The translations under genes and the position numbers were made by a program. The notes beneath the pieces are model-generated. The model made no database searches. It saw only the letters and a program-made list of their open reading frames with translations, and was not told the DNA's origin. Positions 40,883-49,359 of a DNA stretch of 64,000 nucleotides are shown here, piece after piece; the stretch's first letter is position 1, and each line of letters starts with the position of its first letter. Origin of the DNA: Glaciibacter superstes DSM 21135 (GTDB lineage: Bacteria > Actinomycetota > Actinomycetes > Actinomycetales > Microbacteriaceae); NCBI RefSeq assembly GCF_000421145.1, contig NZ_ATWH01000002.1, positions 186,001 through 250,000 on the forward strand, in the 5' to 3' direction.

Positions 40883-41374
40883 ATGGATCTTGAACCCCTG
40901 TTCCTGAAGGTCGACCGCATCGCCGGAGGGCGTGGCGTCGACTACACGATCAGTGCCGACCAGCGCGAGCATCCGAAGACGCGCAGGGCGTTCGTCGCGA
41001 TCGCTTGGCTCCTTGCAGCCGAGTTTGTGCTCGGTATCGCCGCCGTCATTGTGGCAATCGTCCTGGCGACAAGCGGCACCGACGTGCAGTTCGCCGTGTG
41101 GATGCGCGCGGTTGTGGTGCTCGCGATGACCCTGACGCTGTTCTACTTCGCCTGGCGAGCGCAGAAGGGCTACTACTGGGCATACTCGCGATTGAAGCTC
41201 TTCAGCAGGATCTTTCCCGTCGTCACACTGGTGATCGCCGCGATACCCGGGCTGTACCCGCTGTGGATGGTGACGGAGCAGATTCTCTTCAGCCTGATCC
41301 TGATCGGCGTGGCGGACTACCTTCAGAGCGATCACATGCGCGCTGCATTCCCCCGGCCGCCGAAGCGCGCCTGA
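40883..41374 (+). CDS. Small integral membrane protein of unknown function
   Basis: The ATG at 40883 is chosen because GGAGG (40869-40874) sits eight bases upstream; an in-frame TTG at 40868 overlaps that site. The product is 163 residues: a cytoplasmic start (MDLEPLFLKVDRIAGGRGVD), then about four transmembrane helices (AIAWLLAAEFVLGIAAVIVA; VWMRAVVVLAMTLTLFYFAW; FPVVTLVIAAIPGLYPLWMV; QILFSLILIGVADYL). No family recognised. It lies between the NUDIX gene and ku. Confidence 0.75.
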   Translation: MDLEPLFLKVDRIAGGRGVDYTISADQREHPKTRRAFVAIAWLLAAEFVLGIAAVIVAIVLATSGTDVQFAVWMRAVVVLAMTLTLFYFAWRAQKGYYWAYSRLKLFSRIFPVVTLVIAAIPGLYPLWMVTEQILFSLILIGVADYLQSDHMRAAFPRPPKRA

Positions 41375-41443
41375 GCTCTCTGGCTGGGCTGCCGGGTTGG
41401 TCTCCCTCTGGCCAGTTGGGCGTTCCTGGTGTGTACTGGTGTC

Positions 41444-42313
41444 ATGCGATCGATCTGGAAAGGCGTAATCACCTTCGGGCTGGTCAACGTCCCGATCAAG
41501 GTCTACAGCGCGACGGAAGACCACGACGTCTCATTGCACCAGGTGCACGACAAAGACGGCGGACGGATCAAGTACCAGCGGCGATGTGAGATCTGCGGAA
41601 AGATCATCAGCTACGACCACATCGACAAGGCATACGACGACGGCGACAAGACGGTCATCCTCACCGACGAAGATCTCAAGTCACTGCCGGAGGAACGCAG
41701 CAGAGAGATCGACGTCGTCGAATTCGTGCCGAGCGACCAGATCGATCCAATTATGTTCGACCGCAGTTACTACCTCGAGCCGGACAGCACCTCATCAAAG
41801 GCTTATGTCCTGCTGCGACGCACCCTCGAAGAGACGGATCGCACGGCCATCGTTCGCTTCGCCCTCCGTCAGAAGACCCGACTCGGTGCTCTCCGGGTGA
41901 GGAATGATGTGCTCATGCTGCAGTCGCTGCTCTGGGCTGACGAAGTGCGTGAGGCGAACTTCCCGTCGCTCGACGAACGGGTACGAATCTCGGCCAAGGA
42001 ACTCGAGATGTCCTCCTCGCTCGTCGAGTCGTTCGCTTCCGACTTCTCGCCCGAGGAGTTCAACGACGATTACCAGGAGCAGTTGCGCACCCTGATCGAG
42101 GTCAAACTCAAGAAGGGCGACGCCGTCGACACCGAGGAGACGTTCGGCGAAGAACCAGAAGAAGAGGGAGAGGGCGGAGAAGTTCTCGATCTCATGGAAG
42201 CGCTCCGCAAGAGCGTCGAGCGCAGCCGCGGCGAGAAGAAGCCACCCGCGAAGGGATCGAAGACGAAAAAGGCGCCGACAAAGACCTCGGGGCGTTCCAA
42301 GTCCACAGCGTAG
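41444..42313 (+). CDS. ku: Ku protein, non-homologous end joining
   Basis: The ATG at 41444 gives MRSIWKGVITFGLVNVPIKV, the typical Ku start, 289 residues. The beta-barrel core includes HDKDGGRIKYQRRCEICGKI and EFVPSDQIDPIMFDRSYYLE. The C-terminus has an acidic linker (EEPEEEGEGGEV) and a Lys-rich tail (KKPPAKGSKTKKAPTK), as in actinobacterial Ku. It binds broken DNA ends and recruits LigD; no ligD is in the window. Confidence 0.95.
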   Translation: MRSIWKGVITFGLVNVPIKVYSATEDHDVSLHQVHDKDGGRIKYQRRCEICGKIISYDHIDKAYDDGDKTVILTDEDLKSLPEERSREIDVVEFVPSDQIDPIMFDRSYYLEPDSTSSKAYVLLRRTLEETDRTAIVRFALRQKTRLGALRVRNDVLMLQSLLWADEVREANFPSLDERVRISAKELEMSSSLVESFASDFSPEEFNDDYQEQLRTLIEVKLKKGDAVDTEETFGEEPEEEGEGGEVLDLMEALRKSVERSRGEKKPPAKGSKTKKAPTKTSGRSKSTA

Positions 42314-42334
42314 CTCTCGCTAGACTCGGGCTTT

Positions 42335-42955
42335 GTGGCAGCGGCTGAAGAAGTACCCGAGGTGAGTTCCCGGGTGTTCACCGTGCCGAACATCCTGAGC
42401 TTCGCACGCCTGCTCCTGGTGCCGGTCTTCCTCATGTTGATCGTCAACGGCGAGGACGCCTGGGCACTGGTTGTGCTGATCGTCTCCAGTGCCACGGACT
42501 TCCTCGACGGCTATCTCGCTCGGAGCCTCGGGCAGGTGACCAGGCTCGGTCAGCTCCTCGATCCGGCAGCGGACCGCCTCTACATCTTCGCCGCGTTGAT
42601 CGGCCTGGCCTGGCGCGACCTGGTGCCGTGGTGGATCGTGGCCATCGTGGTCGGGCGGGATGTCTACCTGCTGATCCTGGGGGTCGTCCTGGCCAACTAT
42701 GGCTTCGGACCGCTCCCGGTGCACCTGCTCGGCAAGGTGGCGACCTTCTGTCTCTTCTACGCACTGCCGATGATCATGCTCGGTCAGGCGTTCCCGGCCC
42801 TTTCCTGGTGGTCGCAGCCGGTGGGGTGGGCGTTCGGCCTCTGGGGTGCATTCCTGTATTGGTGGGCGGGAATCATCTACACCATCGAAACTCTGCGGGT
42901 GATTCGTCTTCCGCGCCCCGCGGAGCCTCCCCGATCAGATACGCTGGATGACTAG
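42335..42955 (+). CDS. CDP-alcohol phosphatidyltransferase (PgsA-like)
   Basis: A 206-residue membrane protein starting at GTG. The family signature DG-x2-AR-x8-G-x3-D-x3-D is present in SSATDFLDGYLARSLGQVTR-LGQLLDPAADR. Several hydrophobic helices surround it. It transfers a phosphatidyl group from CDP-diacylglycerol to an alcohol, probably for phosphatidylglycerol or cardiolipin synthesis; the exact acceptor is uncertain. It lies just upstream of garA, a common actinobacterial arrangement. Confidence 0.88.
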   Translation: MAAAEEVPEVSSRVFTVPNILSFARLLLVPVFLMLIVNGEDAWALVVLIVSSATDFLDGYLARSLGQVTRLGQLLDPAADRLYIFAALIGLAWRDLVPWWIVAIVVGRDVYLLILGVVLANYGFGPLPVHLLGKVATFCLFYALPMIMLGQAFPALSWWSQPVGWAFGLWGAFLYWWAGIIYTIETLRVIRLPRPAEPPRSDTLDD

Positions 42956-42965
42956 GAGGTATACG

Positions 42966-43457
42966 GTGGTTGATTCCGAAGAGAAGAACGAACCCGAGCG
43001 TGCGGCTGCGCCCGAGAACTCCTCGGGCAGCACTGATACAACGCTGACATTCAGCCAGGAATTCGCGGCGCAGCTCGCTGCAATCGACGGCGACGTCACG
43101 GCAGAAGAGCAGGAAGCCATCTCCGCGCTTCCTTCCGGCTCAGCGCTGCTGGTGGTGCGTCGCGGGCCGAACACCGGTGCACGATTCCTGCTCGACACTG
43201 ACGTGACGACAATTGGCCGGCATCCAGACGCCGGCATCTTCCTCGACGACGTCACGGTGTCGCGTCGTCACGCCGAGTTCCTGCGTCACCGGAGTGCGTT
43301 CCAGGTGAAAGACCTCGGCTCACTGAACGGCACCTACTTCGATGGCGTGCGCATCGAGACGGCGCTCCTCACCGATGGCGCGGAAGTGCAGGTCGGTAAG
43401 TTCCGGCTTACCTTCTACGCGTCACGGCTCGACCTCGCACACGTGGCGAGCGACTAG
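42966..43457 (+). CDS. garA: FHA-domain regulator GarA/OdhI-like
   Basis: The GTG at 42966 follows AGGAGG (42955-42960), giving 163 residues; an in-frame ATG at 42948 overlaps the previous gene. The N-terminal DTTLTFSQEF stretch corresponds to the kinase-phosphorylated Thr-Thr motif of GarA. The FHA domain is complete (DVTTIGRHPDAGIFLDDVTV, SRRHAEFLRH, DLGSLNGTYFDG). In mycobacteria and corynebacteria this protein inhibits 2-oxoglutarate dehydrogenase under control of Ser/Thr kinases. Stop overlaps ftsR start. Confidence 0.9.
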   Translation: MVDSEEKNEPERAAAPENSSGSTDTTLTFSQEFAAQLAAIDGDVTAEEQEAISALPSGSALLVVRRGPNTGARFLLDTDVTTIGRHPDAGIFLDDVTVSRRHAEFLRHRSAFQVKDLGSLNGTYFDGVRIETALLTDGAEVQVGKFRLTFYASRLDLAHVASD

Positions 43458-44155
43458 TGAGCGCGAACTCCGCCCGGGCTGATGGCCAGGGCGCAGCGAC
43501 GCTTTTGAGCATCGGTCAGGTTCTGGCACGCTTGACACCGGAGTTCCCCGATCTCACTCCATCCAAACTGCGATTCCTCGAAGAACAGCGGCTGGTTTCG
43601 CCTGCTCGAACCGAGTCGGGGTATCGCAAGTTCTGCGCCAGCGACCTGGACCGGCTTCGGCTGGTCCTGTCGATGCAACGTGACCACTACCTTCCGCTGA
43701 AGGTCATCAGGGTCTATCTCGAAGACCTCGACGCGGGCCGCTCGCCGACATTGCCAGGCGGCTCGGCGCCAGGGCGATCGATGCTCGGAACAGTACGCAG
43801 GCTGAGTAGGGAAGAGCTGTTACGTGAGGCAACAGCTTCGGCCACACTGCTCCATGACGCAATCTCGTCTTCGATCATTCTGCCGGCCGACTATTACGGC
43901 GAGGATACGCTCGGCGTGCTTCGCGCCCTCGTCGAACTTCAGCGCAGCGGCATCGAGCCGCGGCACCTCAGGGGATTTCGCGGGGCCGCCGAACGGGAAC
44001 TCGGATTGATCGAGAGTGCACTCGTTCCTCTATCGAGGCGGAAAGACGCGTCGAGCCGCGCAAAAGCGGCTGAGATGGCCGTTGAGATCGCCAGTCAGCT
44101 TGAGGTTGTGCGAAGCAGTTTGATTCGCTCGGCACTGGGACGACTGAGCAACTAA
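43457..44155 (+). CDS. ftsR: MerR-family regulator FtsR-like
   Basis: A 232-residue protein starting at GTG, coupled to garA by a one-base overlap. A winged-helix MerR head is present (LLSIGQVLARLTPEFPDLTP, SKLRFLEEQRLVSPARTESG, YRKFCASDLDRLRLVLSMQR) and the C-terminal half is helical. Order after garA and the TPEFPDLTPSKLRFLEE stretch match the actinobacterial FtsR family, which activates ftsZ transcription in Corynebacterium. The name is by homology and context. Confidence 0.8.
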   Translation: MSANSARADGQGAATLLSIGQVLARLTPEFPDLTPSKLRFLEEQRLVSPARTESGYRKFCASDLDRLRLVLSMQRDHYLPLKVIRVYLEDLDAGRSPTLPGGSAPGRSMLGTVRRLSREELLREATASATLLHDAISSSIILPADYYGEDTLGVLRALVELQRSGIEPRHLRGFRGAAERELGLIESALVPLSRRKDASSRAKAAEMAVEIASQLEVVRSSLIRSALGRLSN

Positions 44156-44317
44156 GACGTAGACTGGGCGCTGTGCGAGGCTCTGATCGCTGCACGCAGA
44201 TCCCTTCTCGACACGCCGACGGGTTCGTGCGGATGTCGTTGATCGGGAGGGTCTGCCTCGATAGCGTGGACACAGCGATCCGTTGGCGTCGCACCAGAAT
44301 TCTCGAGAGGCGATCGA

Positions 44318-44869
44318 ATGAGTGAACTGAAGCCAGATGGCGATGCCTCCCGGTACGGCCAGGAGCTTCTCTTCACCGACGGCATGCCAGAACTCGATGA
44401 GCACTCAGGCTTTCGCGGAGCCGTGGCCGCTCGCGCCGCCGGCATCAGCTACCGCCAGCTCGACTACTGGGCTCGCACCGAGTTGGTCCAGCCGACCGTA
44501 CGCGGCGCTGCCGGTTCAGGTTCGCAACGCTTGTATGGTTTCCGCGACATCCTGGTCCTGAAGCTCGTCAAACGGCTCCTCGACACCGGAATCTCTCTCC
44601 AGCAGATCCGCACGGCAGTCAATCAGCTGCGTGAGGCGGGCGTGAGCGACCTTGCACAGACCACCCTCATGAGCGATGGAGCCAGTGTCTACCTGTGCAC
44701 CTCGAACGATGAGGTCATCGACCTGGTCAGTCGCGGCCAGGGAGTGTTCGGCATTGCCGTCGGCAAGGTTCTGCGGGAGGTCGAGACCAGCCTGGTCGAG
44801 CTCAAGACGGAATCGGTCGACGCGACAGACGAACTCGCAGCACGCCGCATCGCCCGCAAGATCTCCTAG
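44318..44869 (+). CDS. MerR-family regulator (Rv1828-like)
   Basis: A 183-residue protein. The MerR domain reads FRGAVAARAAGISYRQLDYW, ARTELVQPTVRGAAGSGSQR, LYGFRDILVLKLVKRLLDTG, close to the Rv1828 type found beside garA. The C-terminal half (VYLCTSNDEVIDLVSRGQGV, FGIAVGKVLREVETSLVELK) is the family's effector-like domain. The DUF151 nuclease gene often found between the two MerR genes is not present; the 162-base gap before this gene shows no ORF. Confidence 0.85.
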   Translation: MSELKPDGDASRYGQELLFTDGMPELDEHSGFRGAVAARAAGISYRQLDYWARTELVQPTVRGAAGSGSQRLYGFRDILVLKLVKRLLDTGISLQQIRTAVNQLREAGVSDLAQTTLMSDGASVYLCTSNDEVIDLVSRGQGVFGIAVGKVLREVETSLVELKTESVDATDELAARRIARKIS

Positions 44870-44895
44870 CGCGTCTTCGTCACCGAACCGTGTCG

Positions 44896-44928
44896 AATCG
44901 ACCTTCGGCGACGGATTAACGGTCGATT
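44896..44928. terminator. Possible bidirectional terminator between merR-like and parA-like genes
   Basis: A perfect 8-bp inverted repeat AATCGACC/GGTCGATT (44896-44903 with 44921-44928) with a 17-base loop lies between two convergent genes. There is no long T-run, so the assignment rests on symmetry and position. Confidence 0.45.
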
Positions 44929-44954
44929 TCCCACGGCTCGACGCAAGGGGAACG

Positions 44955-45776
44955 CTAGGGGGCGACGGGGAGGTCGGCGTACTCGCCGATGCGCGCGGTG
45001 CGCAGCACCCGGTCGAGCAACTGGTCGAAGTAGCGCGCCATCTCCTGGGCACTGTCGCCCGGCCAGATGTGCAGCGGCTTCGCCGCGCCCTGTGCCTGCT
45101 GCAGCGAGGTTCGTTCCGGCAGCTGGGGACTCAGCACCAGGGGGCCGAACATGTCTCGCAGCTCCTTGATGCGGAACTGGTGCTCGAGCGACGCGGTGCG
45201 GGCGCGGTTGACGATGATGCCGAGTGGCTGCAGGCGCGGGCTCAGTCCGCGCCGGATCTCCTCGATCGCGCGCAGCGCCCTGTCGGCGGCGGCGACGGAG
45301 AACAGGCCAGGCTCGGTGACGACCGTCACCCGGTCGCTTGCCGCCCACGCCGTGCGGGTCAGAGCGTTCAGGGACGGGGCGCAGTCGATGAGCACGAGGT
45401 CGTACTCCTTCTCGACGGTTGACAGTGCTTCCTCGAGCTTCCAGATGTCACGGATGCTGGGGTGCGGGCCGTCGAAGTTGATGGCAGATGGGCTTCCGAT
45501 CATGACGTCGATGGTGCCCTGGCGACCGCGGGTCCAGCCGCTTGGCGCGATGGCCGCCCGCACTGTCTTCTCCTTCGGAGAGGCCAGCACATCGGCAACA
45601 TTCAAGTGACCGGCCACCTGGATGTCCATGCCGGTTGAGACATCGGACTGCGGATCGAGGTCGACGACCAGGGTTCGCACGCCGCGGGCGAAGGCAGCAG
45701 ACGCCAGACCAAGGGTCACCGTGGTCTTGCCTACGCCTCCCTTCAGGGAGCTGACGCTGAGTACGTGCACAATCAC
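44955..45776 (-). CDS. ParA-family ATPase
   Basis: A 273-residue protein; GTG at 45776, or a second GTG two codons later (45770). The deviant Walker A is KGGVGKTTVTLGLA, then VVDLDPQSDVSTGMD and DLVLIDCAPSLNALTRTAW. It belongs to the ParA/Soj group that positions DNA or protein cargo through ATP-driven dimerisation. No parB lies next to it, so an orphan ParA is likely. It is divergent from pyc; the 71-base gap holds a small palindrome (CTAAC-C-GTTAG, 45806-45816). Confidence 0.9.
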   Translation of the reverse strand: MIVHVLSVSSLKGGVGKTTVTLGLASAAFARGVRTLVVDLDPQSDVSTGMDIQVAGHLNVADVLASPKEKTVRAAIAPSGWTRGRQGTIDVMIGSPSAINFDGPHPSIRDIWKLEEALSTVEKEYDLVLIDCAPSLNALTRTAWAASDRVTVVTEPGLFSVAAADRALRAIEEIRRGLSPRLQPLGIIVNRARTASLEHQFRIKELRDMFGPLVLSPQLPERTSLQQAQGAAKPLHIWPGDSAQEMARYFDQLLDRVLRTARIGEYADLPVAP

Positions 45777-45847
45777 CTACGTTACCTTCACTAGTCTTAG
45801 AGAACCTAACCGTTAGCTGTGTGCTGCCCCACGCTCGAAAGGTCTGC

Positions 45848-48800
45848 ATGTTCTCGAAGATTCTGGTTGCCAACCGTGGTGAAATTGCGATTCGCGCGTT
45901 TCGTGCGGCGTATGAGTTGGGTGCGAAGACGGTTGCCGTCTTCCCGATCGAGGATCGTAATTCCCTGCATCGGCTGAAGGCGGATGAGGCGTATCAGATC
46001 GGTGAGCCTGGGCACCCGGTTCGGGCCTACCTGGATGTGGCTGAGATCATCCGGGTGGCGCAGGAGTCCGGTGCCGACGCGATCTACCCCGGGTACGGCT
46101 TCCTGTCTGAGAACCCTGAGCTGGCCGAGGCGGCCGCTGCTGCGGGCATCACGTTCATCGGGCCGGGCAAGAGTGTTTTGGAGATGGCGGGTAACAAGGT
46201 CACGGCGAAGGAGCACGCGATCGCTGCGGGTGTTCCGGTGTTGAAGTCGACGCCGCCGTCTGAGGATGTCGACCTGCTGATCAGCCAGGCCGATGAGGTC
46301 GGGTTCCCGATCTTCGCGAAGGCCGTCGCGGGCGGTGGTGGCCGCGGGATGCGCCGGGTCGCGAGCAAGGCCGAGCTGCGTGGCTCTCTCGAGGAGGCGA
46401 TGCGCGAGGCGAAGAGCGCGTTTGGTGACGCGACGATGTTTTTGGAGCAGGCTGTGCTCCGTCCCCGTCACATCGAGGTGCAGATCCTGGCCGATGCGAC
46501 CGGTGAGACTGTCCATTTGTTCGAGCGTGACTGTTCGGTGCAGCGCCGGCATCAGAAGGTCATCGAGATCGCCCCTGCGCCGAACCTCGACGACGGCGTG
46601 CGGCAGGCGTTGTACCGGGATGCTGTGGCGTTCGCCCGGTCGATCGGCTATGTCAACGCTGGCACGGTGGAGTTTCTTCTCGACACGGAGGGGGAGCGCG
46701 CCGGTGAGCACGTCTTCATTGAGATGAACCCGCGTATCCAGGTGGAGCACACGGTCACCGAAGAGGTGACGGATGTCGACCTGGTGCAGTCGCAGATCCG
46801 GATTGCCGCGGGCGAGTCGCTGGCCGATCTCGGATTGTCGCAGGACAGCATCCAGTTGCGGGGTGCCGCGCTGCAGTGCCGCATCACGACGGAAGACCCG
46901 ACGGCGGGCTTCCGCCCTGACACAGGCAAGATCACGACCTATCGTTCGCCGGGTGGTGCTGGCATCCGCCTGGATGGCGGCACGATCAACCCTGGTGCGC
47001 AGATCAGCCCCCACTTTGATTCGATGCTGGCGAAGCTCACCTGCCGTGGCCGTGATTTCGAGGCCGCCGTGGTGCGGTCGCGTCGGGCGTTGGCGGAGTT
47101 TCGGATTCGTGGGGTGTCCACGAACATCCCGTTTCTGCAGGCCGTGCTCGACGACCCGGATTTCGCGTCTGGCAACCTGTCGACGTCGTTCATCGATGAG
47201 CGTCCGCAGCTGCTGAAGGGCCGAGCGTCGAAGGACCGTGGCACCAAGATTTTGAACTGGCTGGCCGATGTGACGGTCAACCAGCCCAATGGCACCCCGG
47301 CCACGGCTGTGCACCCGGCCGAGAAACTGCCGGAGGTCGACCTGTCGGCGCCTGCCCCCGCGGGCTCGAGGCAGCGTCTGCAGGAGCTTGGACCGCGAGG
47401 CTTCGCGCAGGCATTGCGTGCGCAGACGGCGTTGGCAGTCACGGACACCACGTTCCGCGACGCGCACCAGTCGCTGCTGGCGACCAGGGTGCGCACCCGT
47501 GACCTGGTCGCGGTGGCCCCGTATGTGGCCAGGCTGACGCCAGAGCTGCTCTCGGTGGAGGCGTGGGGCGGTGCGACGTATGACGTGGCGCTGCGGTTCC
47601 TCGGCGAGGACCCGTGGGAGCGTCTGGCGTCGCTCCGCGAGGCTCTGCCGAACATCAACATCCAGATGCTGCTCCGTGGCCGGAACACCGTCGGGTACAC
47701 CCCGTATCCGACCGAGGTGACGGATGCCTTCGTGCGTGAGGCTGCGGCGACCGGTGTCGATATCTTCCGCATTTTCGATGCTCTGAACGATGTGTCGCAG
47801 ATGCGACCGGCGATCGACGCGGTCCTGGCCACCGGAACGGCCGTTGCGGAGGTGGCGGTGTGTTACACCGGTGACCTGCTGAACCCGGCCGAAGACCTCT
47901 ACACCCTCGACTACTATCTGGGCCTTGCGGAGCAGATCGTCGACTCGGGTGCGCACATCCTGGCGATCAAGGACATGGCCGGGCTGTTGCGCCCGGCGGC
48001 CGCTGAGAAGCTCGTCGGCGCGTTCAGGGAACGGTTCGACCTCCCCGTGCACGTGCACACCCACGACACCCCTGGCGGGCAGCTCGCGACGCTGCTCGCC
48101 GCCAGCCGTGCGGGTGCTGACGCGGTGGATGTGGCGAGTGCGTCGATGGCCGGCACGACCAGCCAGCCACCGGCATCCGCCCTCGTCGCCGCTCTCGCCC
48201 ACACCGAACGCGACACCGGCATCAACCTGCAAAACGTGCTCGACCTGGAGCCGTACTGGGAGGCCGTTCGACTGGTGTATCGGCCGTTCGAGTCGGGCCT
48301 GACGGGTCCGACCGGGCGCGTGTACAAGCATGAGATCCCTGGTGGGCAGCTCTCCAACCTCCGCACCCAGGCCGTCGCGCTCGGACTCGCCGACCACTTC
48401 GAGCTCATCGAGGACATGTACGCGGCGGCGGATGCGATCCTCGGCCGGGTGCCGAAGGTCACTCCGTCCTCGAAGGTCGTCGGCGACCTCGCCCTCTACC
48501 TCGCCGCGGTGAAGGCAGACCCGGCCGATTTCGCCGAGAATCCAGGCAACTACGACGTGCCGGAGTCCGTGGTCGGGTTCATGGCCGGCGAACTCGGTGA
48601 CCTGCCTGGTGGCTGGCCAGAACCGTTCCGCAGCAAGGTCCTCGCCGGCCGCACCGTGCGGGTCGGGGTCACCGAGATCACCGACGAGGAACGCACCGCA
48701 CTTGCAGGCGACAGCGCAACTCGCAGGCAGATGCTCAACCAACTGCTGTTCCCCGCACCGACACGCCAGTTCGAACAGATCCGCGACCTGTTCGGCGACC

Positions 48801-49252
48801 TGTCCGTGCTCGACACCGTCGACTACCTCTACGGCCTGAAACAGGGCCAGGAAACCATCGTCGAGATCGACAAGGGCGTGCGGTTGTATGCGGGCCTTGA
48901 AGCCATCGGCGAAGCCGACGACAAGGGCATGCGCACCGTGATGACCATCCTCAACGGCCAACTGCGTCCCGTGTTCGTGCGCGACCGGTCCATCGCCGTG
49001 GAGACCAAAGCAGCCGAGAAGGCCGACGCCAACCAGCCGGGCCAGATCGCGGCACCATTTTCCGGGGTCGTCACCCTCCAGGCCGATGTCGGCGACCAGA
49101 TCGACGCCGGACAGGCCGTCGCATCGATCGAAGCCATGAAGATGGAAGCCGCCATCACGTCACCGATCGCCGGCACCATCGAACGCGTCGCCATCCCCAA
49201 GACCCAGCAGGTCGACGCCGGCGACCTCCTCGTGGTGGTGCGTCCGCGGTAA
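45848..49252 (+). CDS. pyc: Pyruvate carboxylase
   Basis: The ATG at 45848 gives MFSKILVANRGEIAIRAFRA (an in-frame GTG at 45821 adds nine residues), 1134 residues, standard for the single-chain enzyme. Domains in order: biotin carboxylase (residues 1-~450; AKAVAGGGGRGMRRV and FIEMNPRIQVEHTVTEEV), carboxyltransferase (~530-800; VTDTTFRDAHQSLLATRVRT; VHVHTHDTPGGQLATLL), and biotin carboxyl carrier domain at the end, with EAMKMEAAI holding the biotinyl Lys (~1097). It converts pyruvate, bicarbonate and ATP to oxaloacetate to refill the TCA cycle. Confidence 0.97.
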   Translation: MFSKILVANRGEIAIRAFRAAYELGAKTVAVFPIEDRNSLHRLKADEAYQIGEPGHPVRAYLDVAEIIRVAQESGADAIYPGYGFLSENPELAEAAAAAGITFIGPGKSVLEMAGNKVTAKEHAIAAGVPVLKSTPPSEDVDLLISQADEVGFPIFAKAVAGGGGRGMRRVASKAELRGSLEEAMREAKSAFGDATMFLEQAVLRPRHIEVQILADATGETVHLFERDCSVQRRHQKVIEIAPAPNLDDGVRQALYRDAVAFARSIGYVNAGTVEFLLDTEGERAGEHVFIEMNPRIQVEHTVTEEVTDVDLVQSQIRIAAGESLADLGLSQDSIQLRGAALQCRITTEDPTAGFRPDTGKITTYRSPGGAGIRLDGGTINPGAQISPHFDSMLAKLTCRGRDFEAAVVRSRRALAEFRIRGVSTNIPFLQAVLDDPDFASGNLSTSFIDERPQLLKGRASKDRGTKILNWLADVTVNQPNGTPATAVHPAEKLPEVDLSAPAPAGSRQRLQELGPRGFAQALRAQTALAVTDTTFRDAHQSLLATRVRTRDLVAVAPYVARLTPELLSVEAWGGATYDVALRFLGEDPWERLASLREALPNINIQMLLRGRNTVGYTPYPTEVTDAFVREAAATGVDIFRIFDALNDVSQMRPAIDAVLATGTAVAEVAVCYTGDLLNPAEDLYTLDYYLGLAEQIVDSGAHILAIKDMAGLLRPAAAEKLVGAFRERFDLPVHVHTHDTPGGQLATLLAASRAGADAVDVASASMAGTTSQPPASALVAALAHTERDTGINLQNVLDLEPYWEAVRLVYRPFESGLTGPTGRVYKHEIPGGQLSNLRTQAVALGLADHFELIEDMYAAADAILGRVPKVTPSSKVVGDLALYLAAVKADPADFAENPGNYDVPESVVGFMAGELGDLPGGWPEPFRSKVLAGRTVRVGVTEITDEERTALAGDSATRRQMLNQLLFPAPTRQFEQIRDLFGDLSVLDTVDYLYGLKQGQETIVEIDKGVRLYAGLEAIGEADDKGMRTVMTILNGQLRPVFVRDRSIAVETKAAEKADANQPGQIAAPFSGVVTLQADVGDQIDAGQAVASIEAMKMEAAITSPIAGTIERVAIPKTQQVDAGDLLVVVRPR

Positions 49253-49359
49253 ACTGGCCCGGTTCGTCCTGTGCCGCCCAGCGGTATTGGGGATGAGCGC
49301 AGCGTGATGAGCACCGAGTTGAGTAGCACCGAGGCAAAAAGCACGGAGGAGATGGTCCT

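Noticed and set aside
45806..48961. 1051-codon open frame on the minus strand opposite pyruvate carboxylase
   Set aside because: It is the antisense shadow of pyc: composition is typical of a reverse-complement frame in GC-rich DNA (Arg/His/Val/Asp-rich, no domains) and no ribosome site or motif supports it.
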